Part shown: positions 45,145-54,217 of the stretch, piece after piece
How the letters are laid out: every line of letters starts with the position of its first letter
Position numbering within the stretch: the first letter of the stretch is position 1
DNA from: Paramicrobacterium fandaimingii
GTDB taxonomy: Bacteria; Actinomycetota; Actinomycetes; Actinomycetales; Microbacteriaceae
Reading direction: 5' to 3'
Assembly: GCF_011751745.2 (NCBI RefSeq)
Contig: NZ_CP061170.1
Span: 2,914,001-2,978,000, forward strand
DNA: 64,000 nt
The notes under the pieces: model-generated
Database searches by the model: none
The model's input: the letters and a program-made list of their open reading frames with translations, nothing else
What the model was told of the DNA's origin: nothing
Position numbers and translations under genes: made by a program

Positions 45145-45489
45145 GTGGGCAATCAAACGACAGAGATGCTGAAGGGCACTCTCGAGGGAATCGTGCTCGC
45201 CATTCTGGCGGACAGCCCGGCGTACGGCTACGAGATCACAGCGCGGCTGCGCGACGAAGGGTTTTCCGAACTCGCAGAGGGAACCATCTATGCCCTGCTC
45301 GTTCGCATCGAGCAGAAGGGCTTCGTCGACGTCGAAAAGGTGCCGTCAGAAAAAGGGCCGCCGCGCAAGGTGTACTCGCTCAACGAGCGCGGGCACGAAC
45401 AGCTCACCGGGTTCTGGAGCACATGGAGATTTCTCTCGGACCGCATCGAACGGCTCCACCACGCCGAAAAACTACCTGAAGGAGAATGA
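45145..45489 (+). CDS. PadR family repressor
   Basis: 114 residues. The winged helix is typical: MLKGTLEGIVLAILADSPAY, YGYEITARLRDEGFSELAEG, TIYALLVRIEQKGFV, ending with a dimerising helix (FWSTWRFLSDRIERLHHAEK). GTG start with GGAG ahead. First gene of a four-gene unit with a DUF1048 protein and a DrrAB-like exporter; PadR members of this type (LmrR, PadR-drrAB) are released from DNA by the drugs the pump exports. Confidence 0.93.
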   Translation: MGNQTTEMLKGTLEGIVLAILADSPAYGYEITARLRDEGFSELAEGTIYALLVRIEQKGFVDVEKVPSEKGPPRKVYSLNERGHEQLTGFWSTWRFLSDRIERLHHAEKLPEGE

Positions 45490-45491
45490 TT

Positions 45492-45860
45492 ATGGCATCG
45501 AAGTGGATTGAAGCAGTCACCGGCTCGCTCGAGCAGAAGAAGCAGTACAAACAGGCAAAATCGCGAATGGATGCTCTGCCCGAACCCTATGCAGAGGCGT
45601 CGAACGCGGTGCACCGCTATCTCATGTATTCGGGTTCCGTGACAGACGGCGCGACTCTTGCGCAGATGATCACCGACCTCGCCGACCTATGGGAGCGCGC
45701 GGCAATCGACGGCACACCTGTTGGCGACATAGTGGGAGACGACCCCATCGAATTCACCGAGACGTTCGCGCAAGCATACGGGGGCAAGCGGTGGATCGAC
45801 AAAGAGCGCGCCCGGCTTGTCGAGACGATCGACAAAGCACAACGGAATGCTGAACAATGA
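45492..45860 (+). CDS. DUF1048 family protein
   Basis: 122 residues, all-helical and soluble: MASKWIEAVTGSLEQKKQYK, then LPEPYAEASNAVHRYLMYSG, and FAQAYGGKRWIDKERARLVE at the end, typical for DUF1048. Function unknown; the family is nearly always found beside PadR and DrrAB-type exporters. ATG 45492 has GAAGGAG at ideal distance, better than ATG 45486. Overlaps the ATPase gene by four bases. Confidence 0.9.
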   Translation: MASKWIEAVTGSLEQKKQYKQAKSRMDALPEPYAEASNAVHRYLMYSGSVTDGATLAQMITDLADLWERAAIDGTPVGDIVGDDPIEFTETFAQAYGGKRWIDKERARLVETIDKAQRNAEQ

Positions 45861-46669
45861 CCGTCGCAACGAACCCTGCACCGGCGATTCGCGTTTCAGG
45901 AATCACGAAGTCCTACAAAGAACTACGCGTTCTTCGCGGTGTCGACTTCGATGTGGCCCATGGCAGCATCTTCGCACTGCTCGGATCGAACGGCGCGGGG
46001 AAGACGACCCTAGTGAAGATCTTGTCAACACTTCTTACTGCGGACGGAGGATCGGCAACCGTCAACGGGCTCGATGTCGCGACGATGCCCAATGACGTTC
46101 GCGAATCGATCAGCCTCACGGGACAGTTCGCCGCCGTCGATGAGATTCTCACAGGGCGTGAGAATCTGGTGCTCGTCGCGAAGCTTCGCCACCTTCGGCA
46201 TCCTGACTCAATTGCCGACGACTTGCTCGCGCGATTCTCGCTCACGGATGCCGGAAACCGCAGGGCGGCGACGTACTCGGGCGGCATGAGGCGGCGACTC
46301 GACATTGCCATGAGCCTGATCGGAGATCCCCCGATCATCTTTCTCGACGAACCCACAACCGGGCTCGATCCGCAGGCGCGCATCGATGTGTGGAAAACGG
46401 TAAAGGAGCTGGCGCGCGGCGGGACTACCGTGCTGCTGACGACGCAATATCTCGACGAAGCTGAACAGCTTGCCGACCGCATTGCGATTTTGCACGAAGG
46501 CACAATCATCCAGAACGGCACGCTCGACGAACTGAGGCGGCTCCTGCCGGCCGCGACTGTTGAGTACGTCGAGAAGCAGCCATCTCTCGAAGACGTCTTT
46601 CTCGCACTCGTCGGGGACTCCCGCGATGCACAGCCCACTACCGAAACCGAAGGCACGGTACTCTCATGA
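45857..46669 (+). CDS. DrrA-type ABC transporter ATP-binding protein
   Basis: 270 residues. Walker A LLGSNGAGKTTLVKILSTLL, signature YSGGMRRRLDIAMSL, Walker B PIIFLDEPTTGLDPQAR, H-loop TTQYLDEAEQLADRI: the daunorubicin-resistance class, named for the YSGGMRRRLD signature. Provides energy for the permease that follows (four-base overlap). Probably exports a hydrophobic drug or lipid. Confidence 0.95.
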   Translation: MTVATNPAPAIRVSGITKSYKELRVLRGVDFDVAHGSIFALLGSNGAGKTTLVKILSTLLTADGGSATVNGLDVATMPNDVRESISLTGQFAAVDEILTGRENLVLVAKLRHLRHPDSIADDLLARFSLTDAGNRRAATYSGGMRRRLDIAMSLIGDPPIIFLDEPTTGLDPQARIDVWKTVKELARGGTTVLLTTQYLDEAEQLADRIAILHEGTIIQNGTLDELRRLLPAATVEYVEKQPSLEDVFLALVGDSRDAQPTTETEGTVLS

Positions 46670-47430
46670 CACCCCATGCTGTCGTCGATACCGGCATCCT
46701 CACCGGACGATCTTTGCGGCACATTCTTCGCAGTCCAGACACGATCATCACGACGGCGCTCACCCCTGTCGCGCTGATGCTGTTGTTCGTGTACGTTCTC
46801 GGCGGTGCAATCAGCACCGGGTCCGGTGCGTCTTACGTAAACTACATGCTCCCCGGCATCCTTCTGATCACCATCGCGTCGGGAATCTCCTACACGGCGT
46901 ACCGCCTGTTTCTCGACATGCAGGGAGGCATCTTCGAGCGTTTCCAGTCGATGCCCATCGCCCGCTCCAGCGTTCTCTGGGGACATGTTCTCACGTCACT
47001 CGTCGCCAACATCGTTTCACTCGCGATCGTCACAGGGGTGGCGCTGCTCATGGGATTTCGCACTGGCGCTTCAGTTGCCGCGTGGCTCGCCGTTACCGGA
47101 ATCCTCATTCTCTTCACGCTCTCACTGACCTGGATCGCCGTGATCGCCGGGCTCTCCGCTAAGAGCATCGACGGCGCTACCGCCTTCAGCTACCCGCTCA
47201 TCTTTCTGCCGTTCATCAGCTCCGCATTCGTGCCCACCGAGTCGATGTCCGGTCCCGTCGCCTGGTTCGCGGAGAACCAGCCGGTGACGTCGATCGTCAA
47301 TAGCATCCGGGCGCTCTTCGCACAGCAACCTGTTGGCGGGGATTTGTGGATCGCACTCGCCTGGTGCGTGGGGATTCTCCTCATTGCGTACAGCGTCACT
47401 GTCGCGATCTACCGCAAGAAGGTCAGGTAG
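46666..47430 (+). CDS. DrrB-type ABC-2 transporter permease
   Basis: 254 residues with six helices, ABC-2 fold. N-terminal amphipathic stretch with LTGRSLRHILRSPDTIIT, the EAA-like region LDMQGGIFERFQSMPIARSS between helices 2 and 3, and FLPFISSAFVPTESMSGPVAWFAENQPVT near the end, all typical of DrrB. Last gene of the PadR-DUF1048-DrrAB unit. Confidence 0.93.
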   Translation: MTPHAVVDTGILTGRSLRHILRSPDTIITTALTPVALMLLFVYVLGGAISTGSGASYVNYMLPGILLITIASGISYTAYRLFLDMQGGIFERFQSMPIARSSVLWGHVLTSLVANIVSLAIVTGVALLMGFRTGASVAAWLAVTGILILFTLSLTWIAVIAGLSAKSIDGATAFSYPLIFLPFISSAFVPTESMSGPVAWFAENQPVTSIVNSIRALFAQQPVGGDLWIALAWCVGILLIAYSVTVAIYRKKVR

Positions 47431-47579
47431 CGCGGTTTGCAAGTACGCTCGCTGCCGCATCGCTCGAGTGGAAGAGCAACTCGATCGACGAGAAGCCACG
47501 GAATTGCTCGCCTGTAAATATTTGCAATTCTTTTGCGCGCATAAGCGCACTCAGACCGATTCACGCGTTTTCACACCTC

Positions 47580-47585
47580 TATAGT
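47580..47585 (+). promoter_or_regulatory. Probable -10 of pntAB
   Basis: TATAGT, 78 bases before the pntA ATG, in an AT-richer stretch of the 232-base gap after the exporter. No convincing -35. The rest of this gap holds nothing recognised. Confidence 0.4.
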
Positions 47586-47662
47586 CGTAACTCGTGTCTG
47601 CGGAGCGGCCTCACGGGCAGTGCGTCCGTCAGAATGGCACGAAGACGACAAAGGAGTTATTC

Positions 47663-49243
47663 ATGACGCGTATCGGAATTGTCGCCGAGCTTGACGGTGA
47701 GACACGAGTATCGGCCACTCCGACGACAGTCACGAAGTTGCGCCAATTAGGCTACGAGATTGTGGTCGAGCGCGGAGCCGGTGACGCATCCTCGTTTCCC
47801 GACGCCGCCTATGCTGAGGCCGACGCCACGATCGTCAGCGGCGATGAGGCCTGGGCATCTCCCATCGTGTTGAAAGTCGAGGCGCCGACGGATGCTGAGA
47901 TCACACGGCTCGCTGACGGCGCGACGCTTATCGGCCTGCTGAGCCCTGCTCTGCGCCCTGAACTGCGCGGGGCCTTGGCGACGCGCGGAATCACGGCGAT
48001 CGCCATGGACGCTGTGCCGAGAATCTCGCGGGCGCAGTCGATGGACGTTCTCAGTTCAATGGCGAACATTGCCGGGTACCGTGCCGTCGTCGAATCCGCC
48101 AACGAGTTCGGCCGGTTCTTCACCGGCCAGGTCACGGCTGCTGGCAAGGTGCCGCCGGCGAAGGTGCTCGTCGCCGGGGCAGGCGTTGCCGGACTTGCTG
48201 CCATCGGTGCCGCTTCGAGCCTTGGCGCAATCGTGCGCGCCACAGACCCGCGGCCCGAAGTCGCAGATCAGGTGCGCTCGATCGGCGGCGAATACCTTGA
48301 GGTGGTCGTTGCGGAAGAGAAGAAGGACGTCTCTTCTGATGGTTACGCGAAGGCGACGAGCGAGGCGTATAACGAGAGAGCTGCCGAGATCTATTCCGAG
48401 CAGGCCGCCGATGTCGACATCATCGTGACGACCGCGCTCATCCCGGGCCGCGCTGCTCCGCGGCTCATCACCGCGGCGGACGTCGCCCTCATGAAGCCGG
48501 GCAGCGTCATCGTCGACATGGCAGCTGCCCAGGGCGGCAACGTCGAGGGTTCGAAGGCACGCGAGCGCATCGTCACCGACAACGGCGTGATCATTCTCGG
48601 CTACACCGATCTTGCGGGCCGGCTGCCGACGCAGGCCTCGCAACTCTACGGAACGAACCTGCTCAACCTGCTGAAACTGCTGACTCCGGAGAAGAACGGA
48701 GAGCTCACCCTTGATTTCGACGACATCGTGCAGCGCTCTGTCACCGTCGTCAGGAACGGTGAAGAGACATGGCCACCGCCGCCTACGCAGGTCTCGGCTG
48801 CGCCACAGGCGCCTGCCGAGAAGGAGGCCACCGCGCCTGCACCGCAGAAGCGCGCACTTTCGGCCGGCGGCAAGACGGCGCTGATCGCGCTCGGAATCGC
48901 CGCGCTGTTTCTCGTGAATGCCGTCGCGCCACCACCGCTTCCCGAACATTTCACTGTGCTCATGCTGTCTGTCGTCGTCGGCTTCTACGTGATCGGCAAG
49001 GTTGCGCACGCCCTGCACACGCCGCTCATGAGCGTGACGAACGCCATATCGGGCATCATCATCGTCGGTGCGCTCGTGCAGATCACCACACCCAACCTGC
49101 TCGTGCAGATCATCTCCGCGGTCGCCGTGCTCGTGGCATCCGTCAACATCTTCGGAGGGTTCGCCGTGACGCGGCGCATGCTGGGGATGTTCTCGCGAGG
49201 CACAGCGAAACCGTCCGCCAACTCTGAGGGAGCCACGCGATGA
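47663..49243 (+). CDS. pntA: NAD(P) transhydrogenase subunit alpha
   Basis: 526 residues, full-length alpha chain. NAD-binding domain I (about 1-385) with [20 protein letters not shown] and [20 protein letters not shown], and [20 protein letters not shown]; an Ala/Pro linker; then membrane domain II with four helices (about 415-510). Transfers hydride between NADH and NADP+ driven by the proton gradient. ATG 47663 follows AAAGGAG. Overlaps pntB by four bases. Confidence 0.96.
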   Translation: MTRIGIVAELDGETRVSATPTTVTKLRQLGYEIVVERGAGDASSFPDAAYAEADATIVSGDEAWASPIVLKVEAPTDAEITRLADGATLIGLLSPALRPELRGALATRGITAIAMDAVPRISRAQSMDVLSSMANIAGYRAVVESANEFGRFFTGQVTAAGKVPPAKVLVAGAGVAGLAAIGAASSLGAIVRATDPRPEVADQVRSIGGEYLEVVVAEEKKDVSSDGYAKATSEAYNERAAEIYSEQAADVDIIVTTALIPGRAAPRLITAADVALMKPGSVIVDMAAAQGGNVEGSKARERIVTDNGVIILGYTDLAGRLPTQASQLYGTNLLNLLKLLTPEKNGELTLDFDDIVQRSVTVVRNGEETWPPPPTQVSAAPQAPAEKEATAPAPQKRALSAGGKTALIALGIAALFLVNAVAPPPLPEHFTVLMLSVVVGFYVIGKVAHALHTPLMSVTNAISGIIIVGALVQITTPNLLVQIISAVAVLVASVNIFGGFAVTRRMLGMFSRGTAKPSANSEGATR

Positions 49244-50652
49244 GCCCCGTCGACCTCGCAGCATCCATTGCTGGTGCGTCGTATATCGTCGCCGCCCTGC
49301 TGTTCATCATGAGCCTTGCTGGGCTCAGCCGCCACGAATCGGCACGCTCCGGTGTCACCTTCGGCATCGTCGGCATGGTCATCGCGCTTGCCGCGACCAT
49401 CTGGGTGACCCTTCAGGGCGCCTGGGGGCAGCCGCAGGCCCTCATCGGTCTCATTCTGCTTGTCGTCGCCATGATCATCGGCGCCGCTCTCGGGCTCTGG
49501 CGTGCACGCACGGTCGAGATGACCGGGATGCCAGAGCTCATTGCCCTGCTGCATAGCTTCGTTGGGCTTGCCGCCGTGCTCGTCGGCTGGAACGGCCACC
49601 TGCACGCGCCGGGCCTCAGCGGCGCCCTCGCCGACATCCACCACGCAGAGGTGTTCATCGGCATCTTCATTGGCGGGGTCACCTTCACCGGGTCGATCGT
49701 TGCCTTCCTGAAGCTGTCGGGGCGGATGCCGTCGAAGCCGCTCATGCTCCCAGGCAAAAACGTGCTCAATCTTGGCGCGATCGTCGTCTTCATCGGCCTG
49801 ACCGTCTGGTATGTGATGATGCCGGTGCTGTGGCTGCTCATTCTGGTGACGCTGCTCTCGCTTGCACTGGGCTGGCACCTTGTCGCGTCGATCGGAGGCG
49901 GTGACATGCCCGTTGTCGTCTCGATGCTCAACAGCTATTCGGGCTGGGCGGCGGCTGCCGCGGGCTTCTTGCTCAACAACGACCTGCTGATCGTCACCGG
50001 TGCGCTTGTCGGGTCGTCGGGTGCGTACCTGTCGTACATCATGTGCAAGGCGATGAACCGCTCGTTCCTCTCGGTGATCGCCGGCGGCTTCGGCATCGCG
50101 GCCCCCTCGAGCAGCGACGACGAGCACGGTGAACACCGCGAGGTCGAGGCGGATGCTGTCGCCGAGCTGCTCTCGGGCGCCTCGACCGTTGTCATCACTC
50201 CCGGGTATGGCATGGCGGTCGCCCAAGCGCAATATCCCGTCGCGGAGCTCACCCAGAAGCTGCGTGACCGCGGCATCGACGTGCGCTTCGGCATCCATCC
50301 GGTGGCGGGACGTCTGCCCGGGCACATGAATGTGCTTCTGGCGGAGGCCAAAGTGCCGTACGACATCGTTCTCGAAATGGATGAGATCAACGACGAACTG
50401 GCTGCGACAGACGTGGTGCTGGTGATCGGCGCGAACGATACGGTGAACCCCGCCGCCGCCGAAGACCCGTCGAGCCCCATTGCGGGAATGCCGGTGCTGC
50501 GTGTGTGGGAGGCGCGCAACGTCGTCGTGTTCAAACGCTCCATGGCGTCGGGCTACGCCGGGGTTCAGAATCCACTGTTCTTCCGAGAAAACGCGCAGAT
50601 GCTCTTCGGCGATGCGAAGAACCGCGTCGACGACATCCTCAGGGCTCTCTGA
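49240..50652 (+). CDS. pntB: NAD(P) transhydrogenase subunit beta
   Basis: 470 residues. Eight to nine helices with [20 protein letters not shown] and [20 protein letters not shown], the proton-channel helices, and the NADP-binding domain III from about 300: [59 protein letters not shown] and [14 protein letters not shown]. Completes the proton-pumping PntAB, a main NADPH source. Confidence 0.96.
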   Translation: MSPVDLAASIAGASYIVAALLFIMSLAGLSRHESARSGVTFGIVGMVIALAATIWVTLQGAWGQPQALIGLILLVVAMIIGAALGLWRARTVEMTGMPELIALLHSFVGLAAVLVGWNGHLHAPGLSGALADIHHAEVFIGIFIGGVTFTGSIVAFLKLSGRMPSKPLMLPGKNVLNLGAIVVFIGLTVWYVMMPVLWLLILVTLLSLALGWHLVASIGGGDMPVVVSMLNSYSGWAAAAAGFLLNNDLLIVTGALVGSSGAYLSYIMCKAMNRSFLSVIAGGFGIAAPSSSDDEHGEHREVEADAVAELLSGASTVVITPGYGMAVAQAQYPVAELTQKLRDRGIDVRFGIHPVAGRLPGHMNVLLAEAKVPYDIVLEMDEINDELAATDVVLVIGANDTVNPAAAEDPSSPIAGMPVLRVWEARNVVVFKRSMASGYAGVQNPLFFRENAQMLFGDAKNRVDDILRAL

Positions 50653-50686
50653 CGCCTGTGTGACGGCCCGTCGGGCACGGCGGGGG

Positions 50687-50915
50687 CGTCAGGGACGCTC
50701 TGCCTCGATGAGGTGTCGCGTCGAGTGGGCCACAAACGGGCGGCCGGAGCGCAGCTGTTTATCGAGCTCGACAAGCGCGCCTCGGTACCGGTCGACGGCG
50801 AAGTCGGGAATCCACCACACGCATTTGCGCAGAATGCATACGTCAGCGCCGATGTCGAAGAACTCCATGCGACATCGAGCCGTGCGAAATACCGACCTCC
50901 CGGTTGCAGCACCTG
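50687..50915 (-). pseudogene. SAM methyltransferase remnant (C-terminal pieces)
   Basis: On the minus strand VLQPGGRYFARLDVAW (motif of class I methyltransferases) is followed, after a deletion and frame change, by MEFFDIGADVCILRKCVWWI and the ending RPFVAHSTRHLIEAERP up to a TGA at 50687. Together these match the end of a known actinobacterial methyltransferase type (EFFDIGAVVY..., VAHSTR...). The SAM-binding N-terminal half and the middle are gone. Meets the ABC permease remnant at about 50904. Confidence 0.65.
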
Positions 50916-51327
50916 TTCATCGCGGCGTGCGCTGCCGCATACGCCATTGTCATGGGACAGCGTCCGCACTCAGAGGAAGTGGCGGGGCGCTTGGAGATCG
51001 TGCTCGCCGAACCGGTGTCTCGGTTCCGCTGGCTCGGGGCCCAACTGGCTGTCGCAACGCTCGGTACCGTTGCTCTGCTGACGGTATCGGTCTACGCCCT
51101 GTGGCTCGGTGCGGTTCTCGTGGGGGTCGATGACCCGGACGCCGTGGCTTACACGAGAGTGGTATGAGCTACCTGCCAGCCGTGCTGATCTTTCCGAAAG
51201 CGTCCGGGGCGTCGTGGATTCTGCTCGCTTTCGACTGGTTCCCTCTCGTCGGACTGGTCGGCGCCGTCGTCATCCTTGGCGTTCTGACATTTGCGGGCTT
51301 CCGTCAGCGTGACATTCACAGCGGTTG
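50904..51327 (+). pseudogene. ABC exporter permease remnant (polyketide-antibiotic exporter type)
   Basis: Two frames hold consecutive pieces of a COG3559-like permease. The first (50904-51165) reads RPHSEEVAGRLEIVLAEPVS, then FRWLGAQLAVATLG and a helix; the second (51166-51327, after a frame change and probably a deletion) reads SWILLAFDWFPLVGLVGAVV and ends GFRQRDIHSG, the typical C-terminus (GFRRRDI). The N-terminal half of the gene and its ATPase are missing. Clearly a broken gene. Confidence 0.7.
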
Positions 51328-51443
51328 ATACCGCTGCACGCAGTCACAATCTCGGGCATTATCCTTGCCCGTTGCCATGAGACGAGTATGTAATAGACGC
51401 GGTGGAGGAATCAGTGCGTGCGAGGTGATCGCACACCGAAGGC

Positions 51444-51465
51444 GGGAGCCTCACCCGAGGCTCCC
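51444..51465 (+). terminator. Hairpin ahead of the cupin gene
   Basis: GGGAGCCTC, loop ACCC, GAGGCTCCC: a perfect 9-bp stem, 72 bases before the cupin GTG. Terminator or attenuator; no U-run. Confidence 0.5.
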
Positions 51466-51536
51466 CTGGTGACCCAGCCCTGTGAACTCGGCGCAATCTG
51501 CGGCACACTGGAGTGACCGACCCTTGGAGGCCCCAC

Positions 51537-51866
51537 GTGCAGAAGACATCGCTCACCGCACTCGCCCGCCACGAGCTTGAGCACGCGCAGACCGGTTCAA
51601 GCGGACGCAGCGCAAAGACCGTCTTCGGCGGACGAGAGCACACGCTGCGTCAGACGCTCATCGCCTTGCGCAGCGGCGAGACCATGGGCGACCACGAAAG
51701 CCCGGGTGATGCCACGGTGCATGTGATCAGTGGCCGCATTGAGCTGACGACGGCGGATGCCTCGTGGACCGGCTGGAACGGCGACCTCATCATCGTTCCC
51801 GAACAGACTCACAATGTGCGCGCTCTCGAAGACTCGGTGTTTCTGCTCACCGTGGCAAAAGGCTGA
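51537..51866 (+). CDS. Cupin-domain protein
   Basis: 109 residues, one cupin barrel: LIALRSGETMGDHESPGDAT and VHVISGRIELTTADASWTGW carry the two cupin motifs, with metal-type residues His/Glu in DHESP and His in EQTHNVRAL. Related small cupins are annotated as LuxR-type or tetratricopeptide-free regulators without clear function. GTG 51537 follows GGAGG at seven bases. It converges with the DinB gene. Confidence 0.85.
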   Translation: MQKTSLTALARHELEHAQTGSSGRSAKTVFGGREHTLRQTLIALRSGETMGDHESPGDATVHVISGRIELTTADASWTGWNGDLIIVPEQTHNVRALEDSVFLLTVAKG

Positions 51867-51874
51867 TTCGCCCG

Positions 51875-52402
51875 TCAGTCGATCCCGTTGGTAACGTCCC
51901 ACGCATGATGCACGATGTCGTGAACGTAGTACCGCCCAAGGGTTTCGATGGTGAACTTCGCCCCATCGCTGCGTCGGCCTGTGCGGCCAGCGGACTCCGC
52001 TGGCACACCGTCGAACGCCTCGGCCGCGGCGAATGCGGCATCCATCACGTCGCTCGCAACCTGGCTCGGCGCTTGATCCGCGTAGCGGCCCTCGACCGCT
52101 GCCTCGTCTTGGTTCCAGTCGGGGAACACGGGGTTCTGATGCGTCATCGCCAACACGAGTCGCTCCGCGAAGAGGGAATGCACGTCGCGAACGTGGCACG
52201 CGTACTCAAGCGGTGACCAGGTGCTGTCGTCTGGCCGCTCGCCGACGTTGTCTCGCTCGAGCACCTCAGCCCAGATGCCGGCGTTGGCGCGCACAATGCC
52301 GCCGACCTCCGTGAGCTCGACCGTTGTCGCATCGAAGCCGCACTCGGGACACGGCCGGGTTAGAACCCAAGTCCAATCTTTGGTGTCAGGAGTGATGGGC
52401 AT
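51875..52402 (-). CDS. DinB/mycothiol transferase-fold protein
   Basis: 175 residues with a DinB four-helix-bundle core (RPDDSTWSPLEYACHVRDVH, then LGRYYVHDIVHHAWDV); His67-type and the C-terminal HDIVHH would bind the metal. The N-terminal CPECG (18-22) is an added half zinc knuckle characteristic of this actinobacterial subgroup. DinB-fold proteins include mycothiol-dependent isomerases and thiol S-transferases, so a detoxification role is possible. Confidence 0.87.
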   Translation of the reverse strand: MPITPDTKDWTWVLTRPCPECGFDATTVELTEVGGIVRANAGIWAEVLERDNVGERPDDSTWSPLEYACHVRDVHSLFAERLVLAMTHQNPVFPDWNQDEAAVEGRYADQAPSQVASDVMDAAFAAAEAFDGVPAESAGRTGRRSDGAKFTIETLGRYYVHDIVHHAWDVTNGID

Positions 52403-52459
52403 ACTCCCACCTTAGAGCCGAGCATGCCGCAACGCAGATTTGAGTCAGCTCAGCGCGCG

Positions 52460-53728
52460 TCAGCCTTGGCAGACGGCGCGATCACTCACCTGGTCGTTCA
52501 TCTGCTCTGCCGACCACGGCAGGTCGATCGACGGCGCTTTCGACCCCGAGGCCGCGGGGAGCTTCGACGCGTACGACGCCAGCTGCATGGCAAGCGAGAG
52601 CGCGAGTGAGCTGCCTGCCGTCGAGTTGTTGAGCATGACGACGACGGTGAGACCGGATGCCGGGTCACTCAGCGATGCTGTGATGAACCCGGGCACATCA
52701 CCGGACTGCCCATACAGCGGACCGTAGTGATACGTGCCGAAGCCATACTGAATCCACGATTCGGCGTCGTCGCTGATGGCCCGCGTCTCTTCCTGATGCT
52801 TCGCTGCCTCGTGGCTGAACAGCTTGGACTGCGCGAACGCCTGCGAGAAAGCGCGCAGATCATCGGCCGTCGCGACGACGCCAGCCGAGGTGTAGCCGAT
52901 CGACGACGACTGCTTTGATTCGTCGAACGGCTTGTCGCACTGCAGCTTGCCTGACACCGACAGCGCCTCGTAGCTGTGCAGCGAACTGTCGGGCAGCTCG
53001 ACGTCGGTCGGCGCGGGAAGCTCCGTGTTCTCCAGGCTGAGCGGCGAGAAGATGTAGGTTTCGTAGAGTTCGGCGAACGACTTTCCCGTTGCCGACTCAA
53101 GCGCCTGCCCGAGCAGAACGTACCCGGTATCGGCCGTCGAGAATGTCTCGCCCGGCGTTGCCTCGTGTGTCGCCATGCCGTCGTTGTACAGCTCGTTGGG
53201 GCTCCAGACCCTCTCAGGGTTCTGAATGAACGTCTTGTCGAGATTGCCCCGGTACCCACCGAGACCCGAAGTTCCCTGGCACAGCTGCTCGAGCGTGAGC
53301 CCGTCGACTCCGACCGTCGTCGGCAGGTACTCCGACACTTTGTCATCCACCGCGACAACACCGTCGTCGACGAGTGCGAGCAGAACGGCGCACGTCATCG
53401 GCCGCGTGTTGGCACCGATGCGAAACGCCATGTCGGCGGTGATCTTCGTGTCGCCGTCGAGCTCCGTGACGCCGTAGCCCTTGAGGCTCATGCCCGACCA
53501 GGGCGCCCAGACTCCGGCGATCGCGCCGGTTGACGCCGACGCCTCGATCGCGTGAGCAACGGCATCGTCGATGAGCGTCGCGGTTTCGTCAGCAAGCTTC
53601 GCATCGGCTTGCGCCGGAAGTGTGATGGCGGGAGCAGCTTCTCCCGAGCACGCCGTCAATGCCAAAAGCCCGACGCCGAGCACGGCACACGCCGTCACGA
53701 TGCGCGAGTGGTGCCTACGACCTCTCAC
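52460..53728 (-). CDS. Lipoprotein of the serine beta-lactamase fold with erased active site
   Basis: 422 residues from GTG 53728 (GGGGGAGG ahead). Signal peptide with lipobox LTAC (Cys27) anchors it outside the membrane. The fold is that of class C beta-lactamase/D-Ala-D-Ala carboxypeptidases (FRIG..., TSGLGG, GYVLLGQALE, PGFIT). But the nucleophile motif SxxK is ANTR (106-109), the YxN motif is TAD (198-200) and the usual HxG of GHxG is GQSG. Three independent losses with an intact frame argue for a non-enzymatic role, e.g. binding peptidoglycan or a ligand. Family assignment is sure, function is not. Confidence 0.88.
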   Translation of the reverse strand: MRGRRHHSRIVTACAVLGVGLLALTACSGEAAPAITLPAQADAKLADETATLIDDAVAHAIEASASTGAIAGVWAPWSGMSLKGYGVTELDGDTKITADMAFRIGANTRPMTCAVLLALVDDGVVAVDDKVSEYLPTTVGVDGLTLEQLCQGTSGLGGYRGNLDKTFIQNPERVWSPNELYNDGMATHEATPGETFSTADTGYVLLGQALESATGKSFAELYETYIFSPLSLENTELPAPTDVELPDSSLHSYEALSVSGKLQCDKPFDESKQSSSIGYTSAGVVATADDLRAFSQAFAQSKLFSHEAAKHQEETRAISDDAESWIQYGFGTYHYGPLYGQSGDVPGFITASLSDPASGLTVVVMLNNSTAGSSLALSLAMQLASYASKLPAASGSKAPSIDLPWSAEQMNDQVSDRAVCQG

Positions 53729-53845
53729 CAATCGACCTCCCCCAAGAGTTCTTGCTGGATTGTAACCACTCAGCCTGAAACAGAGCCGTACATGCCCGTC
53801 CGGGCGCTCTGGCGCGTCGCTGCGCCGTGCTGATTGACTGTGAGA

Positions 53846-54157
53846 ATGACGCAGCACTTCGACGCGGACGTGATCACCGCGATTCTCAGCCACATGAACG
53901 GCGACCACGTTGCCGACAACCACACGATCGTTCACGCGTTCGCCGATCTTGCGGCATCCGATGTGACCATGGTGGGGTTCGACGGCGATGGCGGCGATTG
54001 GGAATACACGGATGCCGCGGGCGAAAAAATTCTCACCCGCATTCCGTGGCCCACCGAAGTGGTGGAGCGCAAAGACGTGCGTCGCGCCGTCGCTCTGCTG
54101 CACCGCGCCGCCGCCCTGCGCCTCGGAGACGAACGCGGCGCAGCAGAATCCTCGTGA
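53846..54157 (+). CDS. DUF2470 protein, possible heme-utilisation partner
   Basis: 103 residues, a single DUF2470 domain: AILSHMNGDHVADNHTIVHA with the conserved HMNxDH, then VGFDGDGGDWEYTDAAGEKI and VERKDVRRAVALLHRAA. In HugZ-type heme oxygenases this domain forms the C-terminal half and holds a heme-binding His. Here it stands alone, 60 bases ahead of a canonical heme oxygenase. The ATG at 53846 is favoured over an earlier TTG. Confidence 0.83.
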   Translation: MTQHFDADVITAILSHMNGDHVADNHTIVHAFADLAASDVTMVGFDGDGGDWEYTDAAGEKILTRIPWPTEVVERKDVRRAVALLHRAAALRLGDERGAAESS

Positions 54158-54182
54158 CATCACCCCGCCCCGTCAGTATGCT
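54154..54182 (+). promoter_or_regulatory. Heme oxygenase promoter
   Basis: -35 GTGACA (54154-54159), 17-bp spacer, -10 TATGCT (54177-54182), ending over the DtxR-like box. The -35 overlaps the end of the DUF2470 gene. Confidence 0.6.
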
Positions 54183-54200
54183 GAGGCTACCCTTACCTGA
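54182..54200 (+). promoter_or_regulatory. DtxR/IdeR-like iron box
   Basis: The reverse complement, TCAGGTAAGGGTAGCCTCA, matches the DtxR/IdeR consensus TTAGGTTAGGCTAACCTAA at 14 of 19 positions. It begins at the last base of the -10 box and covers the start point, so iron-loaded repressor would shut off the gene, as known for hmuO. Confidence 0.68.
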
Positions 54201-54217
54201 ATCCCCGACGGAGCACC

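Noticed and set aside
48056..50325. Long minus-strand frames opposite pntA and pntB
   Set aside because: Highly charged, repetitive composition; pntAB on the other strand are certain.
51402..51428. Five-codon frame (MRAR) behind a strong GGAGGAA site, as a leader peptide before the hairpin
   Set aside because: Too short to judge; the hairpin and cupin gene give no amino-acid link, so coincidence is likely.
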